64,000 nt of DNA, taken from contig CAVTOA010000003.1 of the NCBI GenBank assembly GCA_963736285.1, positions 868,001 to 932,000 of the forward strand, in the 5' to 3' direction. This stretch comes from CAVTOA01 sp963736285. GTDB lineage: Bacteria > Actinomycetota > Actinomycetes > Mycobacteriales > QHCE01. Of this stretch, positions 28,415 to 39,932 are shown in pieces (position 1 is the first letter of the stretch; each line of letters opens with the position of its first letter). A program made the translations under genes and the position numbers. A model generated the notes under the pieces. That model was not told the origin of the DNA and searched no databases. It saw only the letters and a list, made by a program, of their open reading frames with translations.

Positions 28415-30782
28415 GTGTCATCTGATCCAATACATGGCTTGGATCGACGCGAGCTGGAGTTAATCGACGCCTATTGGCGAGCGGCAAATTACCTGTCGGT
28501 TGGACAAATCTATCTGCTGGACAATCCGTTTTGAGAGAGCCACTCGAGGCGAAGCATATAAAGCCCAGACTGCTGGGACACTGGGGGACGACCCCGGGGC
28601 TCAATTTGCTGTACGCACATATGAATCGGGCCATCAAGCAACGTCGCCTTAATGTGTTGTATGTGGCTGGCCCTGGTCATGGCGGCCCGGGGCTGGTAGC
28701 TAACGCCTACCTAGAGGGAACCTACAGCGAGGTTTACTCCTCTATTGGCCGGGATGAAAACGGACTTCGTGCACTGTTTCGGCAATTTTCTTTTCCTGGC
28801 GGGATTCCAAGCCACGTTGCGCCTGAGACGCCTGGGTCGATCCACGAAGGTGGGGAACTGGGTTACGCGCTAGTTCACGCCTATGGTGCGGTGTTGGATA
28901 ACCCAGATTTGTTGGCATTGTGTGTCATTGGCGATGGAGAGGCGGAGACTGGCCCACTTGCGGCCAGTTGGCATTCGAACAAGTTCTTAAATCCAACGCG
29001 CGACGGTGTGGTTCTGCCCGTGCTGCACCTCAATGGTTACAAGATCGCCAATCCGACTGTATTGGCTCGCATCCCGGAGTCTGAACTTGCGTCGTTGCTA
29101 CGGGGCTATGGTCACAAACCATATTTCGTGAGTGGCAATGATCCACAACTCGTCCATCAGCAACTTGCTGACACCATCGATGAGGTAATCGGCGAGATAA
29201 CCGCCATTCGCCACGATGCGCGTACTGGCATGCCGGGCAGCCGACCGGTGTGGCCAATGATTGTGTTGCGCACGCCAAAAGGCTGGACCGGGCCACAAGA
29301 AGTCGACGGAGTGCCGGTTGAAGGAACGTTCCGCGCACACCAGGTCCCGCTGTCGCAAACCCGCACCAACACCGAGCATCGCGCGCTTCTCGAGCAGTGG
29401 CTACATAGCTACCGTCCGGAGGAACTATTCGACAAGTCGGGACGCATCTGGTTCCAGAACTACAAGCGTTGGCGCCGACGGGCAACCAGCGTATGAGCGC
29501 TAATCCTCACGCCAATGGTGGACGAGTTTTACGCGGCCTCGATTTACCAGACTTTCGTGGTTACGCGGTTCCGGTGGGTCGTCCCGCCGTGGAATTTAGT
29601 GAAGCCACACGGGTACTTGGCGCGTTTCTGCGGGACGTCATTGCCAAAAACCCTGATCGTTTTCGCATCATGGGGCCGGACGAAACAGCGTCTAATCGCC
29701 TCTCGGCTGTGTTTGAAGTAACCGATCGAGCCTGGGATGCGGCTGTCGTGCCAGGCGATGACCATCTCTCGCCCACCGGGCGAGTGATGGAGGTGCTCTC
29801 CGAGCATCTGTGCCAAGGATGGTTGGAGGGGTATCTACTCACCGGACGGCACGGCTTGTTTAACTCTTACGAGGCATTCATCCACGTCGTCGACTCGATG
29901 TTCAATCAGCATGCGAAATGGCTTAAGACCACACGAACAATTCCTTGGCGAGAGCCGATCGCATCATTGAACTATCTGCTCTCCTCGCACGTGTGGCGCC
30001 AAGACCACAATGGGTTTTCCCACCAGGATCCTGGATTTATCGATCATGTGATTAATAAAAAATCAGAAATAATACGGGTATACCTACCGCCTGATACCAA
30101 CACGTTGCTGTCCGATCGCCGATCACTGCCTTCGCAGTCGGAATTATGTCAACGTGATAGTCGCGGGCAAGCAGCCGGCCCTGAATTATTTGACATTGAC
30201 GAGGCGGTCGCCCATTGCACGCGAGGGCTCGGAATCTGGCCGTGGGCAGGCAATACTGACGGTGAGCCAGATGTGGTACTTGCATGCGCTGGCGATGTCC
30301 CCACGCTAGAAACCCTTGCCGCCGCGGAACTCTTGTACACGCACCTGCCCGAGTTAAAAGTTCGGGTAGTTAACGTCGTCGACATTATGCGTTTAGAGCC
30401 GGTCAGCGAACATCCCCACGGCATGACTGATCGCGACTTCGATGCACTTTTCACCACTGATAAGCCCATCATCTTCGCTTATCACGGCTATCCGTGGCTT
30501 ATTCACCGGCTGACCTATCGCAGGCACAACCACAACAACCTTCATGTGCGGGGATACAAAGAAGAGGGAACCACCACTACCCCCTTCGACATGGTGATGC
30601 TCAACGACCTCGATCGCTTTCATCTTGTGATGGACGTTATTGATCGAGTGCCGTCGTTGGGTAGCCATGCCGCGCTGTTGCGGCAGCAGATGGCGGATGC
30701 GCGGCTCGCCGCACGCCAGTACACCCGAACTTATGGCGAGGATGCTCCAGCTATTGCGGGGTGGACCTGGAAAAGACGATGA
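28415..30782 (+). pseudogene. xfp: Phosphoketolase, frameshifted
   Basis: GTG 28415 follows AGGGGGC. The frames together give about 788 residues, the family's normal length. Landmarks are [20 protein letters not shown], the thiamine-diphosphate motif [39 protein letters not shown] and [20 protein letters not shown]. Shifts lie at 28532 (short T-run), near 29450, 30105 and 30195. Phosphoketolase splits xylulose-5-phosphate and/or fructose-6-phosphate to acetyl phosphate, and acetate kinase follows with an ATGA overlap (30779-30782). Together they yield ATP without respiration. The T-run shift suggests sequence error. Confidence 0.88.
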
Positions 30783-31945
30783 AAGCATTGACGGTAAACG
30801 CTGGATCGTCCAGCTTGAAGCTGCGTTTGCTCGACGGCCGGGACGCATTAGAACGGCAAGCTGAGCTATCTGTGAGAAACGGTGGCTTCGATATCGCCAA
30901 CCTCAGCGAGCTGCTTGCATGACTGGGATGAACCTGACGTGGTTGGCCATCGAATCGTGCATGGCGGCTGCTGCGTTTACTGGACCAGTCCACATCGATG
31001 ACCGCGTGCGACGGCGAGCTGGAGCGTTAATCGATCTGGCGCCATTGCATCAGCCCTTTTCAGTTGAGCCGCGCTCGACATCGTTACGTCACGATTGTCG
31101 CATGTTCAGGCGGTGGCGAGTTTCGATACGGCATTTCATGCCACTATCCCCGCTTCGGCGGCGACTTATGCGATCCCAGTCGAGTGGCGACAACGCTATG
31201 CGATTCGGCGCTATGGCTTCCACGGTTTATCACACCGCTACTGTTCACGTCGGGCGGCGGACCTGCTCAATAGGCCGTTGAAAGACACTCGCATAGTTAC
31301 CTGCCATTTGGGGGCGGGGGCATCACTGGCAGCGGTCGTAGATGGGTGCAGCGTCGATACGACGATGGGCTTTACCCCCTTAGAGGGGCTCGTCATGGCT
31401 ACGCGCTCCGGCACGGTGGACCCCGGGATTGGTGCTTTGGCTAGTGGAGCACGAACACATTTCCCCTCACGAGATATCCCAAGCTCTAGAGCAACATTCT
31501 GGGCTCGCCGCGCTTGCCGGCACGAACGACATGCGGGTAATGGAGGCCGCAGCTGAACATGGTGAGGCAACCGCGTCATTGGCGATGGATGTGTATATCC
31601 ATCGCCTAGCAGGCGGAATCGCAGCGATGGCCGCAGCGATGGGGGGCATAGATGTGGTGGTTTTTACCGGCGGAGTGGGCGAAAACTCGGCGGTCGTACG
31701 TGGCCGTGCAATAGAGCGCGTGGGTTTCCTAGGCGCGGAGATCGATCACGATCGGAACAATTTCCACGCAGACCAGGAATGCGACGGGCAGCGATGTGGA
31801 GGTGAGTCCTCTGGAGCAAAGTGAGGTCCTGGTGGTCGCGGCGCGAGAAGACCTACAAATCGCCCGGGAGGCCCGGTCGGTGGCCGCGGATTCCACTGAT
31901 TCTCGACTGGCTCGCACATATTTGGCGCTCCGGCTGGGCCACTGA
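30779..31945 (+). pseudogene. ackA: Acetate kinase, multiply frameshifted
   Basis: ATG 30779 overlaps the phosphoketolase stop. KALTVNAGSSSLKLRLLDG is the AckA N-terminus. Later frames give [46 protein letters not shown] and the end VEVSPLEQSEVLVVAAREDL with TGA 31943-31945. These are the ASKHA-fold signatures of acetate kinase. Shifts lie near 30915, 31090, 31435 and 31775, and one in-frame stop region between 30990 and 31090 is poorly readable. The joined length of about 388 residues is normal. It turns acetyl phosphate plus ADP into acetate and ATP. Confidence 0.85.
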
Positions 31946-32073
31946 TGACCTAGGGCGACATAGAAAGGCCGGCTGTTAGGCGCTGGTCCTGGTTAAAGGA
32001 AGTTTTTGTTGTTTGGCTATGCATTAGCACCGAGTTAAATCTCGGTTCAAGGTCGACGATAGGGGCTGGGACT

Positions 32074-33009
32074 GTGGCCACATCACCGACAAAAAACGTT
32101 GCGACAAATACCGTCCTAGTGGGGGTCGATGGTTCGGAAGCAAGCTTGCGGGCCGTTGACTGGGCCGCGCAGGAAGCAGTGAATCGTGTTACCTCCGTTG
32201 ACATTGCTTCACATCACGCAATGGCCGGTATACGGCATGGGCTGGTTCCCGGCAGGCGATGGGCCTACGCAGGAAACTATTGCAAATGCTGAGCGCGAAA
32301 TACTGGCGCAAGCTGAAGCCCGCGCTCGAGCGGCATGGGCGGGACCTGATGATCACTGCGCCACAGGCGTGACGGTTATCCCAGTGAGATCATCCTTGAG
32401 CTGGGAAAGATGCGCAGCTTATTGTGCTCGGTCGTCGGGGAAGCGGAGGGTTTTTCAACCTGGCTCTCGGCTCCACCGCGTATCAGGTCGCCCACCAAAG
32501 CGTGCGGCCAGTCGTCCTTATTCCCGCTGGCGGAGAACCGTCTTACTCAGAGCCGAGCCTTCGCGGTCAACGGGTGTACTAGTGGGAGTGGATTTGACGA
32601 GACGATTCGCAAGAGGCGGTGGGATTTGCATTTGAGGAGGCATCGTTTCGGAAGCTTCCTCTTACGGCAATCCGAGCCTGGAGCCACCCTGTGTTTGATG
32701 CACCAATTTTCAGTACTCCTTTCCCACCATCGCCGGAGGACTATCTGGCCGAGCAAGAAGAGGTCTTGAGCGAGACTGTGGCTGGATGGGGCGCGAAATA
32801 CCCCGACGTAGCGGTGCATCACAGCGTGGCACATGGCCATCCGGCTCATGCGCTGCTGAAAGCAGCTTTGGATGCTGATCTACTCGTCGTCGGTTCGCGT
32901 GGTCGAAGAGGGATTGGGGTTCCCCAGGCTGGGCTCGGTCAGTGATGCGCTTGTGCGTCACGCTGATTGCCCCATCGCCGTAGTCCGCACTGGGTCGGAC
33001 ATGAGCTAA
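32074..33009 (+). pseudogene. Universal stress protein with two UspA domains, frameshifted
   Basis: GTG 32074 (AGGGGC about 7 bases upstream) starts ATSPTKNVATNTVLVGVDGS, with EASLRAVDWAAQEA, the first UspA strand and helix. Later frames give PVVLIPAGGEPSYSEP (end of domain 1), VLVGVDLT, and a second domain HGHPAHALLKAALDADLLVV with GSRGR-type ATP-binding residues, ending SVSDALVRHADCPIAVVRTG. Shifts lie near 32180, 32370, 32430, 32600 and 32920. Tandem UspA proteins of about 300 residues are induced in actinobacterial hypoxia or dormancy. It sits between acetate kinase and two cation ATPases. Confidence 0.8.
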
Positions 33010-33025
33010 GAGAATTCGCTCGTCG

Positions 33026-33062
33026 AGTAGGGCCGCTGATGAGCCACATCAACGGCCCTACT
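33026..33062. terminator. Bidirectional hairpin between convergent genes
   Basis: AGTAGGGCCG (33026-33035) and CGGCCCTACT (33053-33062) are perfect 10-bp arms around a loop that contains a further TGAT/ATCA pair. An outer CGCTCG/CGAGCG pair extends it. It lies between the convergent usp and P1B ATPase ends, where a shared terminator is expected. No clear T-run follows on either strand. Confidence 0.6.
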
Positions 33063-33112
33063 GCCTGTCGAGCGTTCGGTGAATTTCTCTCTGGCCAGAA
33101 GTGGACAACGTT

Positions 33113-35437
33113 TTACTGGTCAGCAAGAACGAAGTAGTTTTCTTCTTCCTGCGCGAAGTGCAATCGTAGGATCCCGTGTAGTTCGTAGATTTTTTGCCGG
33201 AGTTCCCGCAATGTGAGCCCGTGTCGATCCATCGTGGAGTATTTCCGTACGCCAACAACTCGATCTGGTGATTGAGAGCGGCGATTTCAATGTGTTCACG
33301 GCTCATGGTCCCGGTGGGGTCCGTGCCACCAAGTGCCCTACGTACTTCTGGATACAGCAGTTTTTCTTCCTCCTGCTCATGGCGGGCCAGGTCGGACTGG
33401 AGAAATGCGGTCAGGTCGCTAAGGACGGTGCGCAATTGATCCGGTGAAAGGTCAAAAAGCGATTCTGGCGATATGAGGAAATGTCTCGATGGTGGACCAC
33501 ATGCGTCGATGTTCTTCGTCCAGCCGCTTTACCCGCTCGGCGGCATCGCCAGTAAGTCGTGGCGTTCGATTGGCTCCCTGACCAAGAGCGCGAAGTGCAT
33601 TAAGTATGACGGCAACATCGATGCCTTCCTGTAGTACAGCACCGAATACGGGGGCTATCCCCCCTGCCGCGGCGACGAGCATGGCGATGAGCGACAAACC
33701 CATACCGACGACGACGCTTTGGCGCGCGATGATACGAGTGCGTCGTCCAATGGTGATCGCTTCCGCGAGTCGCTCGAGCCGATCGACAGTAATGACCACG
33801 TCCGCTGCCTCCGAGGATGCGCTGGCCCCGCGAGCCCCCAGGGCAACACCCACTCCGGCTGCGGCGAGCGCCGGCGCGTCGTTGATGCCATCGCCGACCA
33901 TCACCGTCATGGCGTGAGCGCTTTCGTCGCGTACGACGGCGACTTTTCCCGCGGGCGTCTGTTCCGCATAAACACGGTCTGCCCCCACCAACTCAGCGAT
34001 GGGTTTCGCCACGGCGGCTCGATCGCCGGTGATCATTACTGCTCGGTCGATACCGGTGCGGCGCAGAATTCGAAAAGTATGGCGCGCGTCGGGCCGCACT
34101 CGGTCCCGCATGAGCAAGACGCCGGCGAGTTCGCCATCGATTCCAATGAAGACGGTGATGGCACCTTGTGCTGATGCGTGGTCGCGTACCTGCTGTGCCC
34201 ACTGAATGTTGGTGCGATCAGCGACCCAGGCGGCCTTTCCGACAGCAACAGCGTGACCGTTAACCTGTCCGCGAATGCCTTGCCCCGCTTGCTCATCGAC
34301 CTCGGTGGGCACGGTGAGGGTGAGCTCGCGCCCGTGTGCTGCCCGCACAACCGCGGCAGCCAACACGTGGGACGATATTTGGTCGACCGAGGCCGCCAAA
34401 GTAAGTATTTGTTCGGGGGCCGTGTCGCCCGCAACCTGAATATCCACGAGCGAGGGTCTCCCCACGGTGACGGTGCCGGTCTTGTCAAATAGCAACACGT
34501 GGGCTCGTGCCAAACGTTCTACCGCTCCGCCGCCCTTGGCCACGATCCCGCGACGTGCACATCGCGACAAACCGGAGGCAAATGCGATAGGGGCGGCCAG
34601 AATAAGCGGGCAAGGGGTAGCGACCACCAACACCGCCACCGCCCTCACCGCGTCTCCAGATAGCAGCCATGCGCCCCCAGCAAGCAGCATTGTCACTGGG
34701 AGAAAGACGGCAGCGTATCGGTCGGCTAAACGAACGAATGGGGCGTTTTCCGCTGCGGCTTCCTGGGACAAACGGACAAGGCCGGAGTAGGTACTCTCCG
34801 CGTAGTCAGTGGTAGCTCGCAGATTAAACGGAGCTCCGGAATTCACTACACCACTGCGCACTTCACTCCCGGCTTTTCGCTCTACCGGTAGGGCCTCGCC
34901 GGTGATCGTGGACTCGTCGAGTACAGCCGGGGTCTCTTGGACAGTGCCGTCGACCGGGACAACCTCGCCCGGTCGCACCACCAGAACGTCGCCGGGTCGC
35001 ACGCTCGTGGCTTCCGTCGTAGTGACGGTGCCGTTCCTGTAAACATGCGCGTAATGGGGTGCGAGTGATAGCAGTGCGCTGAGGTCTCGCCGCGCCCGCC
35101 GGTTGGCCCGCTTCTCGAGGAGCTGCCCACCGGTGAGCATTACGCCGATGACAGCGCCAGCGAGGTATTCACCCACAGCAAGGGTGCCGGCCAGAGCGAG
35201 CACCGCGATGACGTCACTGCCGAGCTTGCGGTGTCTAAAGCCGTCAATTGCCCACCACAGGGCTGGGACGCAGGCTAGTGCCGTCACTAACAGCCAGATG
35301 GCTCGGCTCAGGCCGTGTGCTCCGGGCAGCCAGAGCAGGCCACCGACCGCGAGCCCCCCTGCGGTAAGTCCAAACAGCGTCTCAGCGATATGCAGAGCGA
35401 AGACGCGCCGAACACCGCGTACTTCCACCACACTCAT
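33113..35437 (-). pseudogene. P1B-5-type heavy-metal ATPase with C-terminal hemerythrin domain, frameshifted at the junction
   Basis: From the start at 35437 about 660 residues form a P1B ATPase without an N-terminal HMA domain: STITGEALPVERK (actuator), TPCPLIL in the metal-binding helix, FDKTGTVTVGRPS (phosphorylated Asp) and MVGDGINDAPALA. A TPC motif with a C-terminal hemerythrin domain is the mark of P1B-5 pumps, linked to Ni2+/Fe2+. The first frame ends just after DEEHRRMWSTIETFPHI. Two other frames carry the rest: HEQEEEKLLYPEVRRALGG, EHIEIAALNHQIELL and LRLHFAQEEENYFVLADQ, with TAA at 33113-33115. Shifts lie near 33458 and 33240. The His/Glu ligand set looks complete. Confidence 0.83.
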
Positions 35438-35443
35438 ACCGCC

Positions 35444-35471
35444 ATCTTTTAACCCCTAGCGGACAAAAGAT
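35444..35471. promoter_or_regulatory. Inverted repeat between divergent cation ATPases
   Basis: ATCTTTT (35444-35450) and AAAAGAT (35465-35471) form a perfect inverted repeat with a 14-base spacer, about 7 bp from the P1B ATPase start and 54 bp from the P2-type ATPase start. The place suits an operator for a metal-sensing regulator that controls both genes. This is inference from symmetry and position only. Confidence 0.45.
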
Positions 35472-35524
35472 AGGTTTATCATTGCGCAGTAGCCCACCCC
35501 CACACCCATCTGGCACGAAAGGGC

Positions 35525-38275
35525 GTGGAGGAGATCGAGGCTGAGGCGCAGGAACAAGATCCGCGCGAATCGCTGGACCGCCTGTTGCGAGACTTGCGGA
35601 CGAGCAAGCGGGGGCTATCCGAACGGGAAACAGCTCGACGACTCGAGCATTATGGGCCCAATGAGCTGGTGCGGCGGGCGCGTCGGGAATGGCCACGAGA
35701 ACTCGCTCGCCAGTTCACCCACCCGCTGGCGTTGCTGTTGTGGTTGGCCGCTGCTTTGGCTGGAGTCTCCGGTTCCGTTCCGCTCAGCATCGCGATCGTG
35801 GCTGTCATTGTGCTCAATGCCGTCTTCGCGTTCAGCCAGGAACTTCAGGCGGAAAAGGCGGTGGAGCTCCTGGCCGCGTTTTTACCGAGAAACGCCACGG
35901 TATTGCGTGAGGGAAAGCGCACTACGGTGGAGGCCCGAAATCTGGTGCCAGGCGACATATTGGTCGTCTCCGAAGGGGATCGGGTATCAGCGGACGCTCG
36001 GTTGATGGAGGGCTCAGTAGAGGTAGATCAGTCGACCCTCACCGGAGAGTCGTTGCCCGCGTTGCGATCGGCAGAACTTGCCGACGCTACTGGTTCGCTG
36101 CTGGACGCACGGGATCTCCTTTTCAGTGGCACAAATTGCACGGAAGGCGAGGCCACGGCGGTGGTCTTCGCAACCGGAATGCGCACCGAGCTGGGCCGTA
36201 TCGCCTCTTTGTCCCAGCGGGTGGGCCGAGAGGAGAGCCCACTCGAGCGCCAGGTGAAGCGCGTCGCATGGCTCATCGCCGCGGTTGCGGTAGGTGTTGG
36301 TCTCGCGTTTCTTCCGCTGGGCGCATTCGTCGCAGGACTGCCGTTAAACGATGCGGTGACCTTTTCTATCGGTCTCTTGGTTGCCAATGTGCCCGAAGGC
36401 CTACTGCCGACCATCACCCTGGCGTTGGCGGTCGGGGTGCGCGTACTCGCCCGGAATGGCGCAGTGGTCAAACGACTCTCGGCGGTCGAAACCCTCGGCT
36501 CTACCACTGTCATTTGTACCGATAAGACCGGCACCCTTACCCAGAATCGGATGCGTGTCACGAACATCTGGACGCCGATGGGTCCGATCGATGGAGAAGG
36601 GAAAGGGACTGAGGAGCGCACATCAGCGGTGCGCATGCTGGCAACCACGCTCTCGGGATGCTCCAACGCCGATTTCGATCCTGATCGGCCAGATGATGCC
36701 ACCGGGGACCCGACGGAAGTGGCGCTATTGCGCGCCGCGGCAGACCTTGGTGCTGAGGCTTCGGCATCGCTGCGCGGTCAGAACCGGCTTCGGCAGTTTC
36801 ACTTCGACCCCACGCTGCGACGAATGTCCACCGTGGACAAGGAGGGGGAGAAGCGGGTCATCAACGTGAAGGGCGCACCGGAGGCTGTCCTCGATCACAC
36901 CGTCCACATTGTTACCGCAGACGGCTCAGCGCGACCTTTGCTGGACTCCGACCGAGCCCACATTGCCAGCGTCATCTCCGAGTACGCAGCCCATGGTCTC
37001 AGGCTGCTGGCCATTGCGCGACGTGAACTTGATGAGCAAGACGCCATTCCCCGTCACCGGGACGATGCGGAACGCGATCTGGTGTTGCTCGGTCTCGTCG
37101 CCATGTTTGATCCACCGCGACCAGAAGTAGCGGATGCGGTCGCCCGGTGCCATACCGCCGGCATACGACTCATCGTGGTGACCGGTGACCATCCGCTTAC
37201 GGCAGCGGAGATTGCGAGAAAGGTCGGCATCGCGGGCACCGACACAGCTGTGCTCACTGGTTCCGAAGTCGATGAGATGCGCGAAGCCGATCTCGACAAA
37301 TTGCTCGCCGGTGGCAAAGAGCTGGTGTTTGCGCGGAGCTCCCCCGAACTCAAACTCCGCATCGCCGAAGCCCTCCAAGCTCAAGGCAACGTAGTAGCGA
37401 TGACCGGTGACGGCGTCAACGACGCTCCAGCTTTGCGACGCGCCGACATCGGCGTGGCCATGGGAATCACGGGAACCGACGTGGCACGCGAAGCGGCGAC
37501 CATGGCGTTGACCGATGACAACTTCGCGACCATCGTGACAGCTGTGCGGGCTGGTCGACGCGTCTATGACAACGTCCGCAAATTCATCGTCTACATCTTC
37601 GCGCACGCCACGCCGGAGGTGGTCCCCTTCTTGCTGTTCGCTCTGTCCGGCGGACAGATTCCGTTGCCGTTGACAGTCCTCCAGATTCTCGCCATCGACC
37701 TCGGCACGGAGACGCTTCCCGCCCTGGCTCTCGGTCGCGAGCCGGCAGAACCCGGGCTGATGAATCGGCCCCCTCGTTCCAAGAAAGAAAACGTCATCAA
37801 TGCCACCATGCTCGGTCGTGCTTGGGGCTTGCTAGGTGGTGTTTCAGTCGTGCTTGTCCTCACAGGATTCTTTGTGACGTTGCTCGCGGGCGGATGGCAT
37901 TTTGGGGCGGATGTCAGCGGAGGTAGTTCATTGCACGAAACGTGGCAGGAGGCAACGACCATGACGTTCCTCGGTATTGTTTCCTGCCAAATCGGCACCG
38001 CCTTCGCTGCCCGTACTCAAGTGGCTTCTCTTAGAACTGTTGGCGTTTTCAGCAACCGCTTGTTGCTATGGGGAATCGCCTTCGAAATAGCGTTCGCCGC
38101 CGCAGTGGTTGTTGTTCCACCACTGCGGCACGCTTTTGGTACCGCCTTGCCGCCGTGGGAGCATTTGATGCTCTTGCCTTTCTTCCCCGTGGCGGTTTGG
38201 GGGGTCGATGAACTGTGGCGAGCGCGACGACGCGGGGCGATTGGCGGCAAGAGGAGTTCCATTCACGGCATGTAA
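35525..38275 (+). CDS. P2-type cation-translocating ATPase (CtpF/Ca2+-type)
   Basis: This intact 916-residue pump begins with an N-terminal cation-ATPase domain ([20 protein letters not shown]). The actuator motif is [12 protein letters not shown], helix M4 is [20 protein letters not shown] with the PEGL motif, the phosphorylation site is [15 protein letters not shown], and the hinge is [20 protein letters not shown]. Six hydrophobic segments follow in the C-terminal quarter. PEGL in M4 marks P2 pumps such as Ca2+ or Na+ exporters, and the overall pattern resembles mycobacterial CtpF. GTG 35525 is the start, after AAAGGG. It is divergent from the P1B-5 pump, possibly sharing a regulator. Confidence 0.88.
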   Translation: MEEIEAEAQEQDPRESLDRLLRDLRTSKRGLSERETARRLEHYGPNELVRRARREWPRELARQFTHPLALLLWLAAALAGVSGSVPLSIAIVAVIVLNAVFAFSQELQAEKAVELLAAFLPRNATVLREGKRTTVEARNLVPGDILVVSEGDRVSADARLMEGSVEVDQSTLTGESLPALRSAELADATGSLLDARDLLFSGTNCTEGEATAVVFATGMRTELGRIASLSQRVGREESPLERQVKRVAWLIAAVAVGVGLAFLPLGAFVAGLPLNDAVTFSIGLLVANVPEGLLPTITLALAVGVRVLARNGAVVKRLSAVETLGSTTVICTDKTGTLTQNRMRVTNIWTPMGPIDGEGKGTEERTSAVRMLATTLSGCSNADFDPDRPDDATGDPTEVALLRAAADLGAEASASLRGQNRLRQFHFDPTLRRMSTVDKEGEKRVINVKGAPEAVLDHTVHIVTADGSARPLLDSDRAHIASVISEYAAHGLRLLAIARRELDEQDAIPRHRDDAERDLVLLGLVAMFDPPRPEVADAVARCHTAGIRLIVVTGDHPLTAAEIARKVGIAGTDTAVLTGSEVDEMREADLDKLLAGGKELVFARSSPELKLRIAEALQAQGNVVAMTGDGVNDAPALRRADIGVAMGITGTDVAREAATMALTDDNFATIVTAVRAGRRVYDNVRKFIVYIFAHATPEVVPFLLFALSGGQIPLPLTVLQILAIDLGTETLPALALGREPAEPGLMNRPPRSKKENVINATMLGRAWGLLGGVSVVLVLTGFFVTLLAGGWHFGADVSGGSSLHETWQEATTMTFLGIVSCQIGTAFAARTQVASLRTVGVFSNRLLLWGIAFEIAFAAAVVVVPPLRHAFGTALPPWEHLMLLPFFPVAVWGVDELWRARRRGAIGGKRSSIHGM

Positions 38276-38299
38276 GTAGTCGCTAAGCAGCACACACGC

Positions 38300-38953
38300 A
38301 TGGAACGGTTCGACCTTGTTTTCGGCGCGCACCTCAAGCAGTGGCTCACCGCTGGGGACGCCTTCCACGAAGCCGCCGCAGCCCTGGACAGCTACGCCTA
38401 CACCCTGTCCTGGGCACAAGGCACCGCTGCGGAAGCCATCGGCCTGTGGAACACGGGTAACCACCAGGTGGCCATCGAGACCCTGGGGTGGGGGCGCAGT
38501 CAACTCCACGTTGCCGGGATGAGCACTGCGACTACCATCGCGGCCCTGCGAGAGCGCGCACCCCACCACCAGAGTCTGGGATCCAAGCTCGGGCATTTCC
38601 TCAGCGACCTCGGCAACGAGGCCAAAGAGGTCGGGGGCAAGTTGCTGGACAGCCTCGAATCCGTCGGCAACGCCGCCCTCAACCACCCCAACGATCTGGC
38701 ATATTTGGGACTAGGACTCGTGCTTACGGCAGCGAGCGAAGAGGGCATCGAACTTGGCATCGGGCTAAGCGTTACCGGTGCCGGAGCTGCGTTGGCGTCC
38801 CACTTATTAATCCAAAGTTTTTGCAGGAGCATTACGGTGTTACGCAGACACATATATATTCAGCGATGCGACAGCTCAAACATGTCGGAAAATGGACGGA
38901 CGCCCGGAGAGAAGAACGAACAAGAACTCCATCCGCAGGTCAGAATCAGATAG
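38300..38953 (+). pseudogene. Truncated type VII-secretion polymorphic toxin, N-terminal signal domain remnant
   Basis: Residues 1-55 (FGAHLKQWLTAGDAFHEAAA, then LDSYAYTLSWAQGTAAEAI) match the helical type VII secretion-signal domain found at the head of actinobacterial polymorphic toxins. The first 40-60 residues normally present are missing, because the frame starts just 25 bp after the preceding ATPase stop. A Gly/Ala-rich hydrophobic stretch follows (NDLAYLGLGLVLTAASEEGI), then an unrelated basic tail. No toxin domain is seen. It is therefore a remnant truncated at both ends. Confidence 0.6.
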
Positions 38954-39068
38954 GCGCCCACCATCAAACGTAAATCGGCATAAAGCGCGCGCACACAATC
39001 GGCCGCCACATGAGCGAAATTCAACAGCGAAGAAATGAACCGTCGATTAGTGGACACGAAAAAGTATC

Positions 39069-39650
39069 GTGAGCTTACTGTCCAGTTGTACTTCCCTTAA
39101 CCCTCGGTGGAACGATGCTTCAGAATGTGCCTCGGCGATGAAACGTCATAAGGCTGCGCGGCGGACCGAACGCTTCGCGCTAAATCCCCTAGTTACGTTC
39201 AGCGGCGTCCCCGGCGCTGTTTTGGAGCTGCTCGCCGATGTGAACCACATGCGAAATCACATCCCGGAGCCATTCGACATCTTCGCTCACGCCGGAAACC
39301 TGTGGGGGGGGGCGTTCCTAGCTGGAGTGGCGATTCAAGCAAAGGCAAAAGGTGGATCCAACTATCTCTCCCGGCAACAATTGCACAAATTTCGCAAGTA
39401 CTGGGTCCCTGGTGTAGTTGCAGCGACTCTCGCCGTCAATGCCGTGACTGAAACCAAGTGGGGAGTAAAAACGCTTCCCGTTGCAAAGTGGCTAAACGGA
39501 ACCACCCCAGATCCGCTAGATGCCATCTACAGCGCCGGGATGGGCGCCCTTGTGGCCACATTCGGCTGGCGCAAAGTTAAATCGCCCCCGCGCCGAGTTC
39601 CTGAAGCCTCTAAGCAAATCCCAACAAAACCACCAGGTCGGCGACAGTAG
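39069..39650 (+). CDS. Unknown protein with three hydrophobic segments
   Basis: I do not recognise this 193-residue protein. It has a basic N-terminus, then a hydrophobic helix around GNLWGGAFLAGVAIQAK (about residues 77-93), a second at VPGVVAATLAVNAV and a third at AIYSAGMGALVATFGW, and a Pro/Lys-rich tail. The stretch PEPFDIFAHAGNLWGG ahead of the first helix resembles loops of small integral-membrane proteins. It follows the secreted-toxin remnant, so it may be a former immunity protein; that is inference. The region is A/T-richer than the neighbouring ATPase, as expected of accessory DNA. The start is uncertain. Confidence 0.45.
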   Translation: MSLLSSCTSLNPRWNDASECASAMKRHKAARRTERFALNPLVTFSGVPGAVLELLADVNHMRNHIPEPFDIFAHAGNLWGGAFLAGVAIQAKAKGGSNYLSRQQLHKFRKYWVPGVVAATLAVNAVTETKWGVKTLPVAKWLNGTTPDPLDAIYSAGMGALVATFGWRKVKSPPRRVPEASKQIPTKPPGRRQ

Positions 39651-39932
39651 CGATAGTCCAGATAGTACTTATCAACCACCACATCGACGGAAATGTGCAG
39701 TTCATGCTCCGTATTGGTGTGCTCGTCGGTGGTGAGTTTGGAGTCGAAGAGACCGCACACGTTCATCGTCACGGAGTTTTTCTAGAGCATGCCACATCTC
39801 TACATATTGTCTTGAGCTGGGGCGGGCCAGTGAATCAAATGCAAAGAACCAGCATAGTTACTCAGTTAGTCACTCACTGGACCACAATTACGCTCTCGGT
39901 AAGCCTTCGACGACCCCTGAGCTGCACACCCT
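39651..39932. other. Intergenic stretch with no recognised gene
   Basis: About 280 bp between the unknown membrane protein and the tRNA cluster. I see no reading frame with family features and no clear terminator. It reads as eroded accessory DNA. Confidence 0.4.

Noticed and set aside
32055..32080. Possible DosR box before the universal stress gene
   Set aside because: Only a half-site (GGGACT) is present; the second half does not match.
33606..34790. Long plus-strand frames under the P1B ATPase
   Set aside because: They are shadows of the well-supported minus-strand ATPase.
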